Shown here: positions 9,111 to 17,163 of the stretch, one piece after another
Layout of the letters: every line of letters starts with the position of its first letter
Numbering within the stretch: the first letter of the stretch is position 1
Assembly: GCF_014268755.2 (NCBI RefSeq)
Contig: NZ_CP077093.1
Coordinates: 2,344,001-2,408,000, forward strand
Source: Pseudomonas vanderleydeniana
GTDB lineage: Bacteria > Pseudomonadota > Gammaproteobacteria > Pseudomonadales > Pseudomonadaceae
Length of the DNA: 64,000 bases
Direction: 5' to 3'
Notes under the pieces: model-generated
The model's input: only the letters and a program-made list of their open reading frames with translations
Database searches by the model: none
Told to the model about the DNA's origin: nothing
Translations under genes and position numbers: made by a program

Positions 9111-9986
9111 TTACATGGCCCCCAGGGATTTCTTGTAGCGACGTTCGATCATCCGGTTCCACGACAGCATGATCAGCAGGTTGAGCAACAGCAGCGTCAC
9201 CGCGATTGCCGCGCCCATCGGCCAGTTGAGTTCCGACAGGTACTGGTCGTAGACCAGCGTCGCGACCATCTTCAGCCGGCGTCCGCCGAGCAGACCGGGA
9301 ATCGCGAAGGAGCTGGCGGACAGGCCGAACACGATCAGCGTGCCGGACAGCACGCCGGGCATGACCTGGGGCAGGACCACCAGGCGCATCACCCTGGCGT
9401 GACTGGCGCCGAGGGACAGGGCGGCCTGTTCGGCAGCCGGGTCGAGTTTCTGCAATGAGGTCCAGACCGGGATGATCATGAACGGCAACATCACATGGAC
9501 CAGGGCGATCACTACCGCGAAGGGCGTGTAGAGCAGCTTCATCGGCGCCAGGCCGATGGCCTGCAGGCTCTGGTTGACCAGGCCGTCGGCGCCCAGCAGC
9601 AGGCTCCAGCCGAAGGCCCGCACCACCACCGAGATCAGTAGCGGGGTGAGGATCAGGATCAGGAAGATCGAACGCCACGGGCGGCCCATGCGGCTGAGGA
9701 TGTAGGCTTCGGGCACGCCGATCAGCACGCAGAGCAGGGTGGTCAGGCCGCTGATCCAGAAGGTGCGCAGGAAAATCTCGTAGAAGTACGGGTCGCTGAA
9801 CAGCACACCGTAGTGTTCCAGGGTATAGGCGTTGTCCTGGACACCGCTCTGGTAGTCGAAGACGTTGAGCGACAGCACGGCGGTCAACCCCAGCGGCAGT
9901 ACCAGCAGGCCGATGTACAGGGCCAGTGCCGGTGCCGACAGCAGGTAGCCATGTCGGCCCTGGCGCATCCGCGCCAGCAGGCTCAT
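9111..9986 (-). CDS. ABC transporter inner-membrane permease (PotB-like)
   Basis: 291 residues with six predicted membrane segments, the first being LALYIGLLVLPLGLTAVLSL. The EAA loop is EQAALSLGASHARVMRLVVLP. Length and order (ATPase, this permease, then the PotC-like one) match polyamine/opine/iron-type importers. The start overlaps the stop of the ATPase gene by four bases. Confidence 0.9.
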   Translation of the reverse strand: MSLLARMRQGRHGYLLSAPALALYIGLLVLPLGLTAVLSLNVFDYQSGVQDNAYTLEHYGVLFSDPYFYEIFLRTFWISGLTTLLCVLIGVPEAYILSRMGRPWRSIFLILILTPLLISVVVRAFGWSLLLGADGLVNQSLQAIGLAPMKLLYTPFAVVIALVHVMLPFMIIPVWTSLQKLDPAAEQAALSLGASHARVMRLVVLPQVMPGVLSGTLIVFGLSASSFAIPGLLGGRRLKMVATLVYDQYLSELNWPMGAAIAVTLLLLNLLIMLSWNRMIERRYKKSLGAM

Positions 9987-11011
9987 GCTGGCACCTCGCC
10001 GGTTTCCAGTACCCGCAGCAGTTCGGCAGGCCAGTCCAGGCCGACCGCGCTGCCTTCCTCCAGCGGTGCCGAGCCATCGTTGCGGCGGACCACGCTGAGT
10101 TCACCGAGGGCGGTGTCGACGCGGTACAGCCATTGGCTGCCGAGGAAGAAGCGTGTGCGGATTCGTCCGGGCAGGCGCCCGGAACCGGCGGCCAGCAGGT
10201 CGATCTTTTCCGGGCGCAGGCTCAGGGTCAGGGTGCCTTCGCCCGGCACTTGGCGGACCTGTGGACAGCCATGGACGTCACGGTCTCCCGGCAACAGGTT
10301 GGCCTTGCCGACGAAGCCGGAGATGAAGCGGGTGCGCGGGTGTTCGTAGAGGCGATAGGGTTCGTCGACCTGGGTGATACGCCCGGCCTGCATCACCACC
10401 ACGCGATCGCTGACGGACAGCGCCTCGGCCTGGTCGTGGGTGACCATCAGGGTGGTGATGCCGACCTCGCGCTGGATGCGACGAATCTCGAACTGCATTT
10501 CCTCGCGCAGGTTGGCGTCGAGGTTCGACAGCGGCTCATCGAGCAGCAGCACCGGTGGCTCGATCACCAGAGCGCGGGCCAGGGCGACACGCTGGCGCTG
10601 ACCACCGGAGAGCTCGCGCGGATAACGCTCGGCATGCCGATCCAGGCGCACCAGTTGCAGCACCGTCGCCACACGCCGCTGCACCTCGGCCGCCGCAACC
10701 TTGCGCATGCGCAGGCCGAAGGCGACGTTGTCCGCGACGGTCATGTGGGGAAACAGGGCGTAACTCTGGAATACCACGCCCAAGCCCCGGCTGCTGGGCT
10801 TGGCATGGGTGATATCGCGCTGGCCGAGCAGGATCCGCCCGGCACTGACCTCGACGAAACCGGCGATCATCTGCAGGGTCGTGGTCTTGCCGCAACCGGA
10901 GGGGCCAAGCAGCGAGACGAACTCGCCCTTGTCCACCGCCAGGTCGGTGGCGACCACCGCTTCGAGGGCGCCATAGCGTTTGCACACGCCTTCAAGTCGT
11001 AGAAAGGCCAT
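9983..11011 (-). CDS. ABC transporter ATP-binding protein (PotA-like)
   Basis: 342 residues from the ATG at 11011. The frame is open to 11065, but the start at 11011 has AAGGTGG nine bases upstream and gives the usual N terminus MAFLRLEGVCKRYGALEAV. Walker A is GPSGCGKTT, the signature is LSGGQRQRVALARAL, Walker B is VLLLDEPLSNLD and the H-loop is VTHDQAEAL. A C-terminal TOBE-like beta domain (about residues 250-342, with LSLRPEKIDLL) is typical of PotA/FbpC-type subunits. It is the first gene of the seven-gene minus-strand operon and powers uptake. Confidence 0.93.
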   Translation of the reverse strand: MAFLRLEGVCKRYGALEAVVATDLAVDKGEFVSLLGPSGCGKTTTLQMIAGFVEVSAGRILLGQRDITHAKPSSRGLGVVFQSYALFPHMTVADNVAFGLRMRKVAAAEVQRRVATVLQLVRLDRHAERYPRELSGGQRQRVALARALVIEPPVLLLDEPLSNLDANLREEMQFEIRRIQREVGITTLMVTHDQAEALSVSDRVVVMQAGRITQVDEPYRLYEHPRTRFISGFVGKANLLPGDRDVHGCPQVRQVPGEGTLTLSLRPEKIDLLAAGSGRLPGRIRTRFFLGSQWLYRVDTALGELSVVRRNDGSAPLEEGSAVGLDWPAELLRVLETGEVPA

Positions 11012-11184
11012 AACTGCGTTCCACCTTGGGTTGTTGTGCACGGCGAGGTGCACGTTTCTTGTCATGGGCAGAGACGAAGGGGCGTTGCGTGGGTGCGTGG
11101 TGCTCGACGGCGGTCGGCTACCGGTGTTGTTCGAATCGCCCCTTGTGGACGCAGAGTAGGACGAAGCCTAGGATGTGCGAAAGG

Positions 11185-11277
11185 GTGAATTTCACTGAAA
11201 GAATGACTATTTTCACTTTCATTCATTCAGCAGATTAATAGGTGAGAAATTGAATAATGAATTCCACTGAGCGGAAT
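11185..11277. promoter_or_regulatory. Divergent promoter/operator region with short palindromes (IclR candidate sites)
   Basis: Between the ABC operon and the IclR gene there is a perfect palindrome GTGAATTTCAC (11185-11195), an inverted pair GAATGA...TCATTC just after it, and ATTCC-N7-GGAAT over the IclR start codon region. IclR regulators usually bind near divergent promoters and control their own gene and the adjacent operon. Which of these is the operator is inference. Confidence 0.45.
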
Positions 11278-12093
11278 GAAAAGTCGAACGAAGTCGGTGT
11301 GGGGGCGGTCTCCCGCTTGTTTGCGGTGTTGCGCAGCCTCGGTGACTCGCCGGAGGGCGGCGAGCGGGTCACGCAACTGGCCGAGCGCATCGGCCTGTCG
11401 CAGCCGACCACCCATCGCCTGCTGCGCAGCCTCATGGAGGAGGGCATGGTCGAACAGGATGCTCGCAGCAAGCGCTACCGCCTGAGTCTGGAGTTCTTCG
11501 CCCTGGCCGCCCGGGCCGGGCGCAGCGGCAACCTGCGTGAACTGGTCCGTCCGGCGTTGCTGCGATTGTCCGCCTCGTTGGGCGACTCGCTGTTTCTGCT
11601 GGCGCGCAGCGGTTTCGATGCGATCTGCCTGGATCGCAGCGAGGGGCCCTTCCCGATTCGCACCTTTACCGGCGATATCGGCGGGCGCGTGGCCCTGGGC
11701 GTCGGGCAGGGGAGCCTGGCGATTCTGGCCTACCTGCCGGAAGACGAGCGGGAAACGGTGATTCGCTACAACCTGCCACGGCTGCGCGACTTTCACCTGT
11801 ACGACGAGGTGTTCCTGCGTTCGGAGGTCGAGAATGTACGCAAGCTCGGTTATGCCGGGCGCAATACCGGCGTGTTGCAGGGTATGGCGGGGCTGGCCGT
11901 GCCGATCCTCGATCGTGAGGGCCGGGCGGTCGCGGCCTTGAGCGTGGCGACCATTACCGATCGCCTCGGGCCGGACCGTTTGCCAACGGTGGTGGAGTTG
12001 CTCAAGCGCGAGGCGGCGGCAATCGGCCCGCGGATCAATCCGTTCGATCCCCTGCTGCGCAGGCCTTCGCAGATTTTCGCAACCCCGGAGTAG
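11257..12093 (+). CDS. IclR family transcriptional regulator
   Basis: 278 residues. The N-terminal winged helix-turn-helix (about 15-75) reads RVTQLAERIGLSQPTTHRLLRSLMEEG, and the C-terminal two thirds is the IclR effector-binding domain (SLGDSLFLLARSGFDAICLD; RNTGVLQGMAGLAVPI). It is transcribed divergently from the importer/dehydrogenase operon, so it most likely senses the operon's substrate or a breakdown product and controls both units. GGTGAG lies ten bases upstream of the ATG. Confidence 0.9.
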   Translation: MNSTERNEKSNEVGVGAVSRLFAVLRSLGDSPEGGERVTQLAERIGLSQPTTHRLLRSLMEEGMVEQDARSKRYRLSLEFFALAARAGRSGNLRELVRPALLRLSASLGDSLFLLARSGFDAICLDRSEGPFPIRTFTGDIGGRVALGVGQGSLAILAYLPEDERETVIRYNLPRLRDFHLYDEVFLRSEVENVRKLGYAGRNTGVLQGMAGLAVPILDREGRAVAALSVATITDRLGPDRLPTVVELLKREAAAIGPRINPFDPLLRRPSQIFATPE

Positions 12094-12174
12094 CGGCTTC
12101 TGCTGGTCCTTGCGCGGGCCTCAAGATCGGCTCGCGGATGAACCCGCGAACGGTTTCTCTCAAGCCCCGAGCCG

Positions 12175-12924
12175 CTAGAACGGTGTGGTCTGCTGCAGCA
12201 CCTGCGCCACCGGGGTGTCGGCCGGCGCCACCATCGCGTAGTTGTAGCCGGGGCTGGACCAGTACTCGGCCTGCAATTCGCCATCGCGGCGGCGGCCACG
12301 CTCCAGCAGATGATTCTGAGGTCCTGGCGGGCGCATGTAGTAGGTGATCCGCTGTCCTTGCGGGCCTTCGTACAGCACCATCGCCGCTGCACCCTGTTCG
12401 GTGCTCAGCAGGCGTGCGCTGACCGGCTTGAAACCGGCGCTGTCCAGGTTCGGCAGGCGGTTGGCCCGGCTGAAGTAGCGGTCGAGCCAGCCCTGCAGGT
12501 CGCCGTTCTGCTCGACCTTGAAGTCCGCCGGCAGGATGTCCTGGGTGGCGAACATCCGGTAGGCCTGCACGGCATCGGCCATGGGCAGTGGGCTCGGCAG
12601 GGTCAACTGGCGGGCCTGCCAGCCGCTCACGCCGCCGACACTCACGGCGATCAGCAGCACCGCTGCGCTGGCCAGGTAGCGTCGGGAACGTTCACCTCGA
12701 CGCTGGCGGATGACCGCCGGGTCCAGCTCGGGATTGGCCGGCATCTGCAGGGCACCGCCGAGGGCCGCGCGCAGGTGCTGGGCATCCTGTTGCCAGGCGC
12801 GGACCTGGCGGGCCACGTCGGGGTGGCTGGCGAGGTAGGTGTCCATCAATTGCCGGTCGGCATCGCTGAGCCGATGGTCGACGTAGGCATGCAGGTCGCG
12901 TTCGCTGGGAGGCATGGTGATCAT
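12175..12924 (-). CDS. Membrane anti-sigma factor
   Basis: 249 residues. The cytoplasmic N-terminal part (about 1-80, starting PPSERDLHAYVDHRLSDADR) resembles anti-sigma domains but lacks the HxxxCxxC zinc motif. One membrane segment follows (about 83-100, YLASAAVLLIAVSVGGVSGW), and the rest is a periplasmic domain of about 145 residues. The start overlaps the sigma factor stop (ATGA), the typical arrangement for an ECF sigma with its inhibitor. ATG 12915 is a possible alternative start. What the periplasmic domain senses is unknown; the divergent peroxidase suggests oxidative stress. Confidence 0.85.
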   Translation of the reverse strand: MITMPPSERDLHAYVDHRLSDADRQLMDTYLASHPDVARQVRAWQQDAQHLRAALGGALQMPANPELDPAVIRQRRGERSRRYLASAAVLLIAVSVGGVSGWQARQLTLPSPLPMADAVQAYRMFATQDILPADFKVEQNGDLQGWLDRYFSRANRLPNLDSAGFKPVSARLLSTEQGAAAMVLYEGPQGQRITYYMRPPGPQNHLLERGRRRDGELQAEYWSSPGYNYAMVAPADTPVAQVLQQTTPF

Positions 12925-13427
12925 TTCAGTATCCGCAGGGAAGGGCTGGTGATTTCGCCGTCGCTGAGCTGGCGCAGGGCCTGGCGGGCGCGGGACAGGC
13001 GCGACATCACGGTGCCGATGGGGACGTCGAGGATTTCGGCGACTTCCTTGTAGCTCAGACCCTCCACCGAGACCCAGAGCAGCAGCGCCCGCTGTTCCAC
13101 CGGCAGGCGTTCGAAGGACTCCAGGGTCGATTGTGCCACCACCGTGCGTTCCACCGAAGGCTCGCTGTCATCGCGGCCGGTGAAGAACTCCAGCATCCGC
13201 GCATAGCGACGCTGGCGCCGATGGGCGTCGAGGAACTGCCGGTAGAGGATCGAGAACAGCCAGGCGCGCAGGTCGCCGTCGGGACGTTTCCTGCCCCAGC
13301 TGGACAGCGCCCGCTCCAGGCTGGCCTGGACCAGGTCGTCGGCGCTGCTCGGGTTGCGGGTCAGCGACACGGCAAAGCGCCGCATGCGGGGGATCAGTTC
13401 ACGTAACTGTTCGTCGAGTTCGTTCAT
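12921..13427 (-). CDS. ECF RNA polymerase sigma factor
   Basis: 168 residues. Region 2 is visible as SADDLVQASLERALSSW followed by LRAWLFSILYRQFLDAHRR, and region 4 as LSYKEVAEILDVPIGTVMSRLSRARQALRQL, which is the -35-reading helix-turn-helix. A short linker separates the two, as in other group 4 sigma factors. It directs core RNA polymerase to a small regulon and is held inactive by the membrane anti-sigma encoded next to it. The two promoter-like sites at 13473-13497 and 13541-13565 are its likely targets. Confidence 0.93.
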   Translation of the reverse strand: MNELDEQLRELIPRMRRFAVSLTRNPSSADDLVQASLERALSSWGRKRPDGDLRAWLFSILYRQFLDAHRRQRRYARMLEFFTGRDDSEPSVERTVVAQSTLESFERLPVEQRALLLWVSVEGLSYKEVAEILDVPIGTVMSRLSRARQALRQLSDGEITSPSLRILK

Positions 13428-13472
13428 GGAAACCTGCTGGAGCCTGGCCAGTCACTACGCTTGGGAGAGGAA

Positions 13473-13497
13473 GACGTCCGTGGCTGAAGGTTATTCC
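13473..13497 (-). promoter_or_regulatory. ECF-type promoter for the sigma/anti-sigma operon
   Basis: On the minus strand the sequence reads GGAATAACC (from 13497 downwards) followed by CGTC (13476-13473). GGAAT and CGTC are 16 bp apart, a normal spacing for ECF promoters. The same -35 string and the same spacing to CGTC occur on the plus strand at 13541-13565. This implies positive autoregulation. Confidence 0.75.
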
Positions 13498-13540
13498 AGT
13501 CTGCGGAAAAATAATGATCAAAAAAAATTATCGGGGCCTG

Positions 13541-13565
13541 GGAATAACCCATGACGGCCTGCGTC
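13541..13565 (+). promoter_or_regulatory. ECF-type promoter for the catalase-like/cytochrome b561 operon
   Basis: GGAATAACC at 13541 and CGTC at 13562-13565, separated by 16 bp after GGAAT, point toward the peroxidase gene starting at 13613. It matches the mirrored site at 13473-13497 exactly in both elements. This makes the peroxidase operon the likely direct target of the divergent ECF sigma. Confidence 0.75.
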
Positions 13566-13612
13566 CTACTCGCTCCCCAACCGTGTGGCCGCCCAGGGCC
13601 CTGGAGTTTTTC

Positions 13613-14692
13613 ATGGTAGATCACACCCCGCCGCCACTGAGCGGTACGAGCAAGGTTCTGCGCCTGTCCGCCATCGCCGTGGTCGTCGCGGTGCTGGCCG
13701 GCGCCTTCGGCTATGTCGGTGGCCGGCTCGATCCGCAGCGCCTGACACCGGCGCGCATCGTCGACAAGCTGGAAAGCAACAGCGGCCACTATCCGGGGCT
13801 GCGGCGCAACCATGCCAAGGGCGTCTGTGTCGCCGGCTATTTCGAAAGCAGCGATGAAGCCCGCCCGTATTCGACCGCCAGGGTCTTCGCCGAGGGCAGC
13901 GTGCCGGTTGAAGGCCGGTTTGCCTTGCCCGGCGGCAACCCCTACGCGCCGGACAGCAGTGTGCCGATCCGCAGCCTGGGGTTGCGCTTCATTCTCGCCA
14001 ATGGCCAGCAATGGCGGACCGGCATGAACAGCATGCCGGTGTTCCCGGTGAGCACGCCGCAAGCCTTCTACGAGCAGCTCAAGGCCTCCGCGCCGGACCC
14101 GGCGACCGGCAAGCCGAACCCGGCGGCGATGGCGGCGTTCTTTGCCGCGCATCCGGAAACCGCCCAGTTCCTGCAGTGGGTCAAGACCGCCAAGCCATCG
14201 GCGAGCTACGCCACCGAGAGCTACAACGCGCTGAACGCGTTCTACCTGGTCAATGCCGCGGGCCAGCGCCAGGCGGTCCGTTGGGGCTATGTGCCGTTGA
14301 GCCAGGATGCCCCGGGGGCGGTGGCGCCGGCCGGTGCCGATTATCTGGAACAGGACCTGGTACAGCGCCTGGCGGCCGGTCCGCTGAAATGGACGTTGCG
14401 CATCACCCTGGCCAACCCCGGCGATCCGGTCGACGACGCGAGCAAGGCCTGGACCGGCGAGCACAAGGTGCTCAATGCCGGCACCCTGGTGCTGGAGAGC
14501 ACACAGCCGCAGGACAGTGGCGATTGCCGTGACATCAACTACGACCCGCTGGTCCTGCCCAGTGGTATCGAGGCTTCGGCCGACCCGTTGCTGGCGGCGC
14601 GCTCGGCGGCGTATGCCAGTTCCTACCTGCGTCGTACCAGTGAGGTCGGCCAATTGCCTGCCAGCCACGCCAAACAGGAGTCCCGCCCATGA
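13613..14692 (+). CDS. Catalase-family peroxidase, membrane-anchored or exported (SrpA-like)
   Basis: 359 residues from ATG 13613 (GGAG upstream); the frame is open from 13514, but that part overlaps the promoter. An uncleaved or cleaved hydrophobic segment (VLRLSAIAVVVAVLAGAFGYVGG) precedes the catalase fold. GLRRNHAKGVCVAGYF contains the distal His of catalase-related peroxidases, and the FALPGGNPYAPDSSVPIRSLGLRF strand is characteristic. At about 35 kDa it is much smaller than a full catalase. It overlaps the cytochrome b561 gene by four bases, so the pair may use membrane electrons to reduce peroxides in the periplasm. That pairing is inference. Confidence 0.88.
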   Translation: MVDHTPPPLSGTSKVLRLSAIAVVVAVLAGAFGYVGGRLDPQRLTPARIVDKLESNSGHYPGLRRNHAKGVCVAGYFESSDEARPYSTARVFAEGSVPVEGRFALPGGNPYAPDSSVPIRSLGLRFILANGQQWRTGMNSMPVFPVSTPQAFYEQLKASAPDPATGKPNPAAMAAFFAAHPETAQFLQWVKTAKPSASYATESYNALNAFYLVNAAGQRQAVRWGYVPLSQDAPGAVAPAGADYLEQDLVQRLAAGPLKWTLRITLANPGDPVDDASKAWTGEHKVLNAGTLVLESTQPQDSGDCRDINYDPLVLPSGIEASADPLLAARSAAYASSYLRRTSEVGQLPASHAKQESRP

Positions 14693-15228
14693 GCGCCCCG
14701 TTGAAGCATTTCGTCCCCCTGGCGCGCCTGCTGCACTGGCTGATGGCGCTGATGATCCTGGCCATGCTGTTCATCGGCGCCGGGATGGTGGCGTCGGTTT
14801 CGGCGCGGCACGAGTGGCTGATCGACCTGCACAAGCCGCTGGGCATCGCGATCCTGGGGTTGGCGATCGTGCGGCTTGGCGTACGCTTCGGCACGCGCCA
14901 GCCGGCGTTGCCCCGGGACCTGCCTGCCTGGCAGGTGCTGTCGGCGAAGCTCTCCCATGTGGTGCTGTATGGGTTGATGCTGGTGCTGCCGCTGCTGGGA
15001 TGGGCGATGATTTCCGCGGCCGGTGATCCGGTGATGCTCGGCAGTTCGATCCGCTTGCCGGCGCTGCTGTCGGCCGATGCCGCGACCTTCGCCTTCCTGC
15101 GCAAGGCCCATGGCTACCTGGCCTACCTGTTGTTCCTGACCGTGCTGGTGCATCTGGCGGCGGCGCTGTTCCATGGCTGGATTCGTCGGGATGGGGTGCT
15201 GGAGAGCATGCTGCGGGGCAAGAACTGA
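14689..15228 (+). CDS. Cytochrome b561
   Basis: 179 residues with four membrane helices. Candidate haem-ligating His residues lie in RLLHWLMALM, LIDLHKPLG, KLSHVVLYG and the last helix (VLVHLAAALFHG), the YodB/CybB pattern of the cytochrome b561 family. It would move electrons from the quinone pool to a periplasmic acceptor. The four-base overlap with the catalase-like gene indicates that the two form one functional unit under the ECF promoter. Confidence 0.9.
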   Translation: MSAPLKHFVPLARLLHWLMALMILAMLFIGAGMVASVSARHEWLIDLHKPLGIAILGLAIVRLGVRFGTRQPALPRDLPAWQVLSAKLSHVVLYGLMLVLPLLGWAMISAAGDPVMLGSSIRLPALLSADAATFAFLRKAHGYLAYLLFLTVLVHLAAALFHGWIRRDGVLESMLRGKN

Positions 15229-15248
15229 GGTTCGTGCCGGTCATGCGA

Positions 15249-15360
15249 GCCTCTTCGCGGCGGTTCGGCGCCCCGACAAGCCCTGCTCCTGCAGTCATGG
15301 GGCGTGCCCAAGAGCCGCGACTCTGAACTGTAGGAGCAGGGCTTGCCCGCGAAGAGGGCT
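15249..15360. repeat. REPIN (inverted pair of REP sequences)
   Basis: Between cytochrome b561 and the MFS gene, AAGCCCTGCTCCT (15278-15290) is matched by its exact reverse complement at 15332-15344. Outer arms (GCCTCTTCGCGG and CCGCGAAGAGGGC) also pair with small mismatches. This is the arrangement of Pseudomonas REP doublets. Confidence 0.8.
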
Positions 15361-15379
15361 CCCCTGACTCAACGCGGTT

Positions 15380-16582
15380 TCATCCTCTCAGCGACCACCA
15401 CCAGTACACCAGCGCAGTGGCACTGATTGCCGCCCCCAGCAGGCAGACCCCCGTCCACCCGGCCCAGGCATACATCGCGGTGGCGCCAACGGCACCGCTG
15501 GCGCTGCCGATCGAGTAGAACAGCATGTAGCCCGCCGCCAGCCGGCTCTGCGCCTGGGGCCGGACGCCATAGATGAGCGCCTGGCTGGTCACGTGCACCG
15601 CCTGCAGGCCCAGGTCCAGGGCGATCACCCCGAGCAGCAGGGCCCAGAGCGAGGATTGGGTAAAGGCGATCGGCAGCCAGGACAGCAGCATCATCGCCAG
15701 TGACAGGCCGCTCACCCACTGGGCCCGACCACGATCGGCCCAATGCCCGGCGCGCGCCGCGCCCAATGCACTGGCCGCGCCGGCCAGGCCGAACAGGCCG
15801 ATCTCGGTATGCGACAACGACAGTGGCGGGGCGCTCAGGGGCAGCACCAGCGGGGTCCACAACACGGTCCCGGCGGCGAAGATCAGCATCGCCAGCACCG
15901 CTCGGTCGCGCAGGACCTTTTCCTCGCGGAACAACCCGAACAGCGAGGCGATCAGCGCGCCGTAGCCCTGGCGTGGCTTGACCGGCTCGTGGCGAGGCAG
16001 GACCTGCCAGAGTGCCACGGCCATCAGCAGCGTCAGCAGCGCCGACAGCAGGTAGACCGAGCGCCAGCCGGCCAGGTCGGCCATGCCGCCGGCGACGGTG
16101 CGGGCCAGCAGCAGGCCGACGACGATGCCACTGGTGACGCTGCCGACGACCTGCCCGCGCTCAGCCGGCGCGGCCAACTGCGCGGCATAGGCCACCAGGG
16201 TCTGGGTCACCACCGCCAGCAGGCCGACCAGGCTCATGCCCAGCAACAGCCAGGCACTGCCGGGGGCCAGGGCAACGAGCAGCAGGGCCGCGACCGACAA
16301 CAGCATCTGGCCGACGATCAGGCGCCGACGGTTGAGCAGGTCGCCCAGCGGTACCAGCAGCAACAGGCCCAGGCCGTAGCCGACCTGGCTGAGGCTGACC
16401 ACGATGCCCACGGTGGCGTGGTCCATGGCGAAGGTATCGGCCATCGCATCCAGCAGTGGCTGGGCGTAATACACGTTGCCCACCGACAGGCCGCAGGCGA
16501 TGGCGAAGAGCAGGACGGTCATGCCGGAAAGCCGGCTGCCGGCCTGCGCGATGGCCTGGTCGGCCTGGGCTTCAAGCGCCAT
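15380..16582 (-). CDS. MFS transporter (drug/sugar efflux type)
   Basis: 400 residues with 12 hydrophobic segments. The N-terminal half has the MFS motif between helices 2 and 3 (LVPLGDLLNRRRLI) and helix 1 reads LLFAIACGLSVGNVYYAQPLL, as in YnfM/ArsJ-like exporters of the DHA1 group. It is an inner-membrane proton-driven transporter with unknown substrate. It is divergent from an HxlR regulator, and two matching operator-like repeats lie between them, so it is probably derepressed by an electrophile or drug sensed by that regulator. Confidence 0.85.
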   Translation of the reverse strand: MALEAQADQAIAQAGSRLSGMTVLLFAIACGLSVGNVYYAQPLLDAMADTFAMDHATVGIVVSLSQVGYGLGLLLLVPLGDLLNRRRLIVGQMLLSVAALLLVALAPGSAWLLLGMSLVGLLAVVTQTLVAYAAQLAAPAERGQVVGSVTSGIVVGLLLARTVAGGMADLAGWRSVYLLSALLTLLMAVALWQVLPRHEPVKPRQGYGALIASLFGLFREEKVLRDRAVLAMLIFAAGTVLWTPLVLPLSAPPLSLSHTEIGLFGLAGAASALGAARAGHWADRGRAQWVSGLSLAMMLLSWLPIAFTQSSLWALLLGVIALDLGLQAVHVTSQALIYGVRPQAQSRLAAGYMLFYSIGSASGAVGATAMYAWAGWTGVCLLGAAISATALVYWWWSLRG

Positions 16583-16603
16583 TGAAGGGCTCCTCGAATA
16601 ACT

Positions 16604-16657
16604 GGTTTCAATTTAAAACCACTTGTACCCTAGAGAGACCGGTTTTACATTGCAACC
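16604..16657. promoter_or_regulatory. Paired 17-bp inverted repeats, probable HxlR operators
   Basis: GGTTTCAATTTAAAACC (16604-16620) and GGTTTTACATTGCAACC (16641-16657) both have the form GGTTT-N7-(A)AACC and are 37 bp apart centre to centre. They fill the region between the MFS and HxlR start codons. Binding by the adjacent HxlR protein is inferred. Confidence 0.6.
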
Positions 16658-16683
16658 ACATTTTTCTGTCGAGGGGCCGTGCC

Positions 16684-17130
16684 ATGGTCAAACGTTCCAG
16701 CCTGGAAGCCGCCGAGTGCCCGGTGGCGCGCTCGGTGGGAGCCATCGGTGATGGTTGGTCCTTGCTGATCATTCGCGACGCGTTCGACGGCATTCGCCGC
16801 TTCTGCGATTTCCAGCGCAACCTGGGCGTGGCGAGGAATGTGCTGGCTACGCGCTTGAAGAGCCTGGTGGGGCATGGGGTGCTGGTCGTCGTTCCGGCGT
16901 CGGATGGCAGTGCCTACCAGGAGTACGTGTTGACGGAAAAGGGCAGGGGGCTGTTCAACCTGATCATCGGGCTGCGCCAGTGGGGCGAGGCGCATTTCTA
17001 CGGACCCCAGGAGCCGCATTCGGTGATGGTCGACCGTGAGCGCGGAATGCCGCTCAGACCGCTGGAATTGCGGGCCGAAGACGGTCGCCTGGTGGGGCCG
17101 GACGACTGCCGGCGCATTCCGGCCGATTGA
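16684..17130 (+). CDS. HxlR family transcriptional regulator
   Basis: 148 residues from ATG 16684; an upstream open frame exists but would run through the MFS promoter. The N-terminal ECPVARSVGAIGDGWSLLIIRDA, with a single Cys before the first helix, and the wing FCDFQRNLGVARNVLATRLKSLVGHG are the HxlR signature. Family members such as YodB and HypR sense quinones or oxidants through that Cys. It probably represses the divergent MFS exporter and itself. Confidence 0.9.
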   Translation: MVKRSSLEAAECPVARSVGAIGDGWSLLIIRDAFDGIRRFCDFQRNLGVARNVLATRLKSLVGHGVLVVVPASDGSAYQEYVLTEKGRGLFNLIIGLRQWGEAHFYGPQEPHSVMVDRERGMPLRPLELRAEDGRLVGPDDCRRIPAD

Positions 17131-17163
17131 CCGTTCATGCGCCGGCAGTGGGCGACGGTCAGC

